A program made the position numbers and the translations under genes. From Pocillopora verrucosa (lineage: Eukaryota; Cnidaria; Anthozoa; Scleractinia; Pocilloporidae), in contig NC_089315.1 in NCBI RefSeq assembly GCF_036669915.1, forward strand, positions 7,869,291-7,933,290: a DNA stretch of 64,000 nucleotides, read 5' to 3'. Position 1 is the first letter of the stretch. Each line of letters starts with the position of its first letter. This document shows, piece by piece, positions 62,601 through 64,000 of this stretch. Under the pieces are notes generated by a model, which saw only the letters and a program-made list of their open reading frames with translations, was not told the DNA's origin and searched no databases.

Positions 62601-63716
62601 CTTGCATGTGTTTAACTTTGTATGATGTAAGGTGGGTTCAACCAATTACCCTCCTTCAGAGCACCAATGTAAGAATTTATGTATACAATATATATATATA
62701 CCTGGTGGGGGTGCAGTGAATGCTCACCCAAGAAAATTTGTAAATATTTTTTATGAAATGTGGATGGGAGTGGGGGATAACAAAGCTGCTAATTTAGAAA
62801 CAAGCAGTACAATTGAACAACATGTGAAGCAATATGTTTAAATCCCCTCATATTAGAGATACCTCTAGGCTATGCTAACCTAATTTGAGCTTTGCCAAAC
62901 CTCATTGACTGAGCTAACATTGTCAGCCAACACTTAATCTTGTGAGGCGCAATGGCCTCATGGTTAGTGCACTTGACTCCGGATCGGGTGGTCCGTGTTC
63001 TCAAGCCCTGGCCGGGGTCATTGTGTTGTGTTCTTAGGCAAGTCACTTTACTCTCACAGTGCTTCTCTTCACCCAGGTGTACAAATGGGCACCAGCAAAT
63101 GTGCTGGGGGTAACCCTGCAATGGACTAGCATCCCATCCAGGGGGGAGTAGCAATACTCCTAGCTGCTTCATGCTAAGAAAAGCGGAGTTAAGCACTGAC
63201 CCCATGGGCCACTTGGGCCTGTATAAAGGCTTTTTTTTTTCATTAAGGAACCTCTGGCTCTTATATCGTTAAGACTATCCTTTTATCTTTGAAAATGATT
63301 GGAATTTTTCTTGTTTATTTTACCATTTTGTAATTATAACACATAAGTATAGACAAAAGGAATTACACATACATAAAATTATATAACTGAAAATCGAACG
63401 TGTGGCGAGGAGAGCTGCAGAGAAACCAAGAGGTTTATGGGAGCATTTATTGACTTATATGCCACACTTAGATACAGTGCCAGGAAATGTTAACTTAAGG
63501 TAGTGGCTGGATATGACGTCAAAAATTGATAAAGTGAGGGCAATAATAAATTTTTTAGTTTCATATTTTCTTCAAAATTGAGCAGGAAATCTTATCAAAC
63601 TTTTCACTTGTTTTAATGTATTTGCCTTTGTCAGGGCTGTGTGCTGCGCAATACCAAATGGGTATATGGTGTGGTGATATATGCTGGCCATGATACTAAA
63701 CTCATGATGAACACTG
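56664..63716 (+). CDS. P4-ATPase phospholipid flippase (ATP8B-like), 5' part, runs off the right edge
   Basis: P4-ATPases move aminophospholipids to the cytosolic leaflet, usually with a CDC50 partner. Exons: 56664-56697, 58183-58355, 59247-59345, 59814-59875, 60129-60201, 61016-61086, 62012-62094, 62421-62527, 63635-63716; the rest is beyond 64000. All phases fit. The exon at 58183 has [14 protein letters not shown] and [21 protein letters not shown], the TM1 signature. The exon at 59247 is TM2 ([28 protein letters not shown]). Then come [32 protein letters not shown] and [17 protein letters not shown]. The DGET motif is the actuator-domain dephosphorylation loop and is split by the 61087 intron. 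The tiny first exon ([11 protein letters not shown]) is supported only by ATG, donor and phase. ATP8B is preferred over ATP8A on the KERQLRTND start. The phosphorylation DKTG site lies outside. Confidence 0.9.
61378..61784. mobile_element. Pogo/Tigger-like TIR element in a flippase intron
   Basis: About 407 bases between two TA dinucleotides. The left end CAGTCAAACCTCAATTATCC is mirrored by the right end GGATAATTGAGGACCAACTG. TA duplication and the CAGT...CCTC...TTATCC ends fit the pogo branch of Tc1/mariner elements. It has no transposase and is a non-autonomous copy inside the intron between exons 6 and 7 of the flippase gene. Confidence 0.8.
62690..62700. repeat. TA microsatellite
   Basis: Short run of ATATATATATA in the intron after flippase exon 8. 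Confidence 0.6.
62943..63242 (+). repeat. tRNA-derived SINE in a flippase intron
   Basis: The 5' part has an A-box-like TGGTTAGTGCACTTG and a B-box-like GGTCCGTGTTCTCAAGCC, 30-odd bases apart as in a tRNA. A conserved central block follows (TTAGGCAAGTCACTTTACTC, CACCCAGGTGTACAAATGGG), then a body and a T-rich end (GTATAAAGGC then T10). The B-box has an extra base. It lies in the intron between exons 8 and 9 of the flippase gene, + strand. Confidence 0.75.
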
Positions 63717-64000
63717 GTATGGTTTAAGATTAACTCTTTCTCCCTCCTGATCTTGATATCAGTTCTCTTTACTGTCTGTCATACATTTCCTGTAATGACA
63801 GTTTTGAGAATTTGGGGTTTACTGACAAACAATGCATTGCAGTTGATATTCTATTTGAACACCAATTTGACATTGCATTGATATTGTGGGGAAAATGACT
63901 TACTATTGATTAATCTCAAGATTGGAAGGTCTAGTACTTTGTAAATAAATTTTTTTGATGCTCCTGTTTGAGTAGGTTTTGGTCAATGGGAGGGCACCAA

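Overview
The window is nuclear DNA of an animal, most likely an anthozoan cnidarian such as a stony coral. This is inferred from several points. Genes are split by many GT-AG introns. The DNA is AT-rich. Two DEG/ENaC/ASIC-type channel genes sit side by side. There is an animal SLATT-like membrane protein. Short foldback and tRNA-derived repeats of a type I associate with coral and anemone genomes are common. No database search was possible. Exon models were built by hand from splice sites, reading phase and family similarity, so single boundaries may be off by a few bases.

Layout. 1-2475 (+): the 3' half of an acid-sensing/degenerin-type sodium channel. 3897-17412 (-): a complete paralogue, tail-to-tail with the first, 12 exons, about 580 residues, with a 6 kb first intron and a TATA-like promoter near 17.48 kb. 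About 17.5-27.8 kb: gene-poor, with two isolated exon-like segments and a strong hairpin element. About 28.1-30.65 kb (-): a decayed Ty3/gypsy retrotransposon. 33098-35063 (-): a BTB-BACK-PHR protein (BTBD1/2/3/6 family). Divergent from it, with only 310 bp between start codons, 35374-41727 (+): SNAPC3, the snRNA-activating complex subunit, in 10 exons. 42389-43027 (+): a single-exon, probably myristoylated, two-helix SLATT-like protein. 46802-48720 (-): a LysM/transmembrane protein (LYSMD3/4 type). 56664-63716 (+): the 5' part of a P4-ATPase lipid flippase (ATP8B-like), running off the right edge.

These genes do not form a pathway; they are ordinary eukaryotic neighbours. The two channel genes are clearly a local duplication. 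The most unusual gene is the SLATT-like one: this fold is best known as a membrane effector in bacterial nucleotide- or ligand-triggered defence, and here it is a compact, intron-less animal gene with a lipid-anchor signal. The rest of the novelty is in mobile DNA: foldback elements, TIR elements in introns, two tRNA-related SINE-like repeats, a 55-bp tandem array nested in a MITE, and minisatellites.
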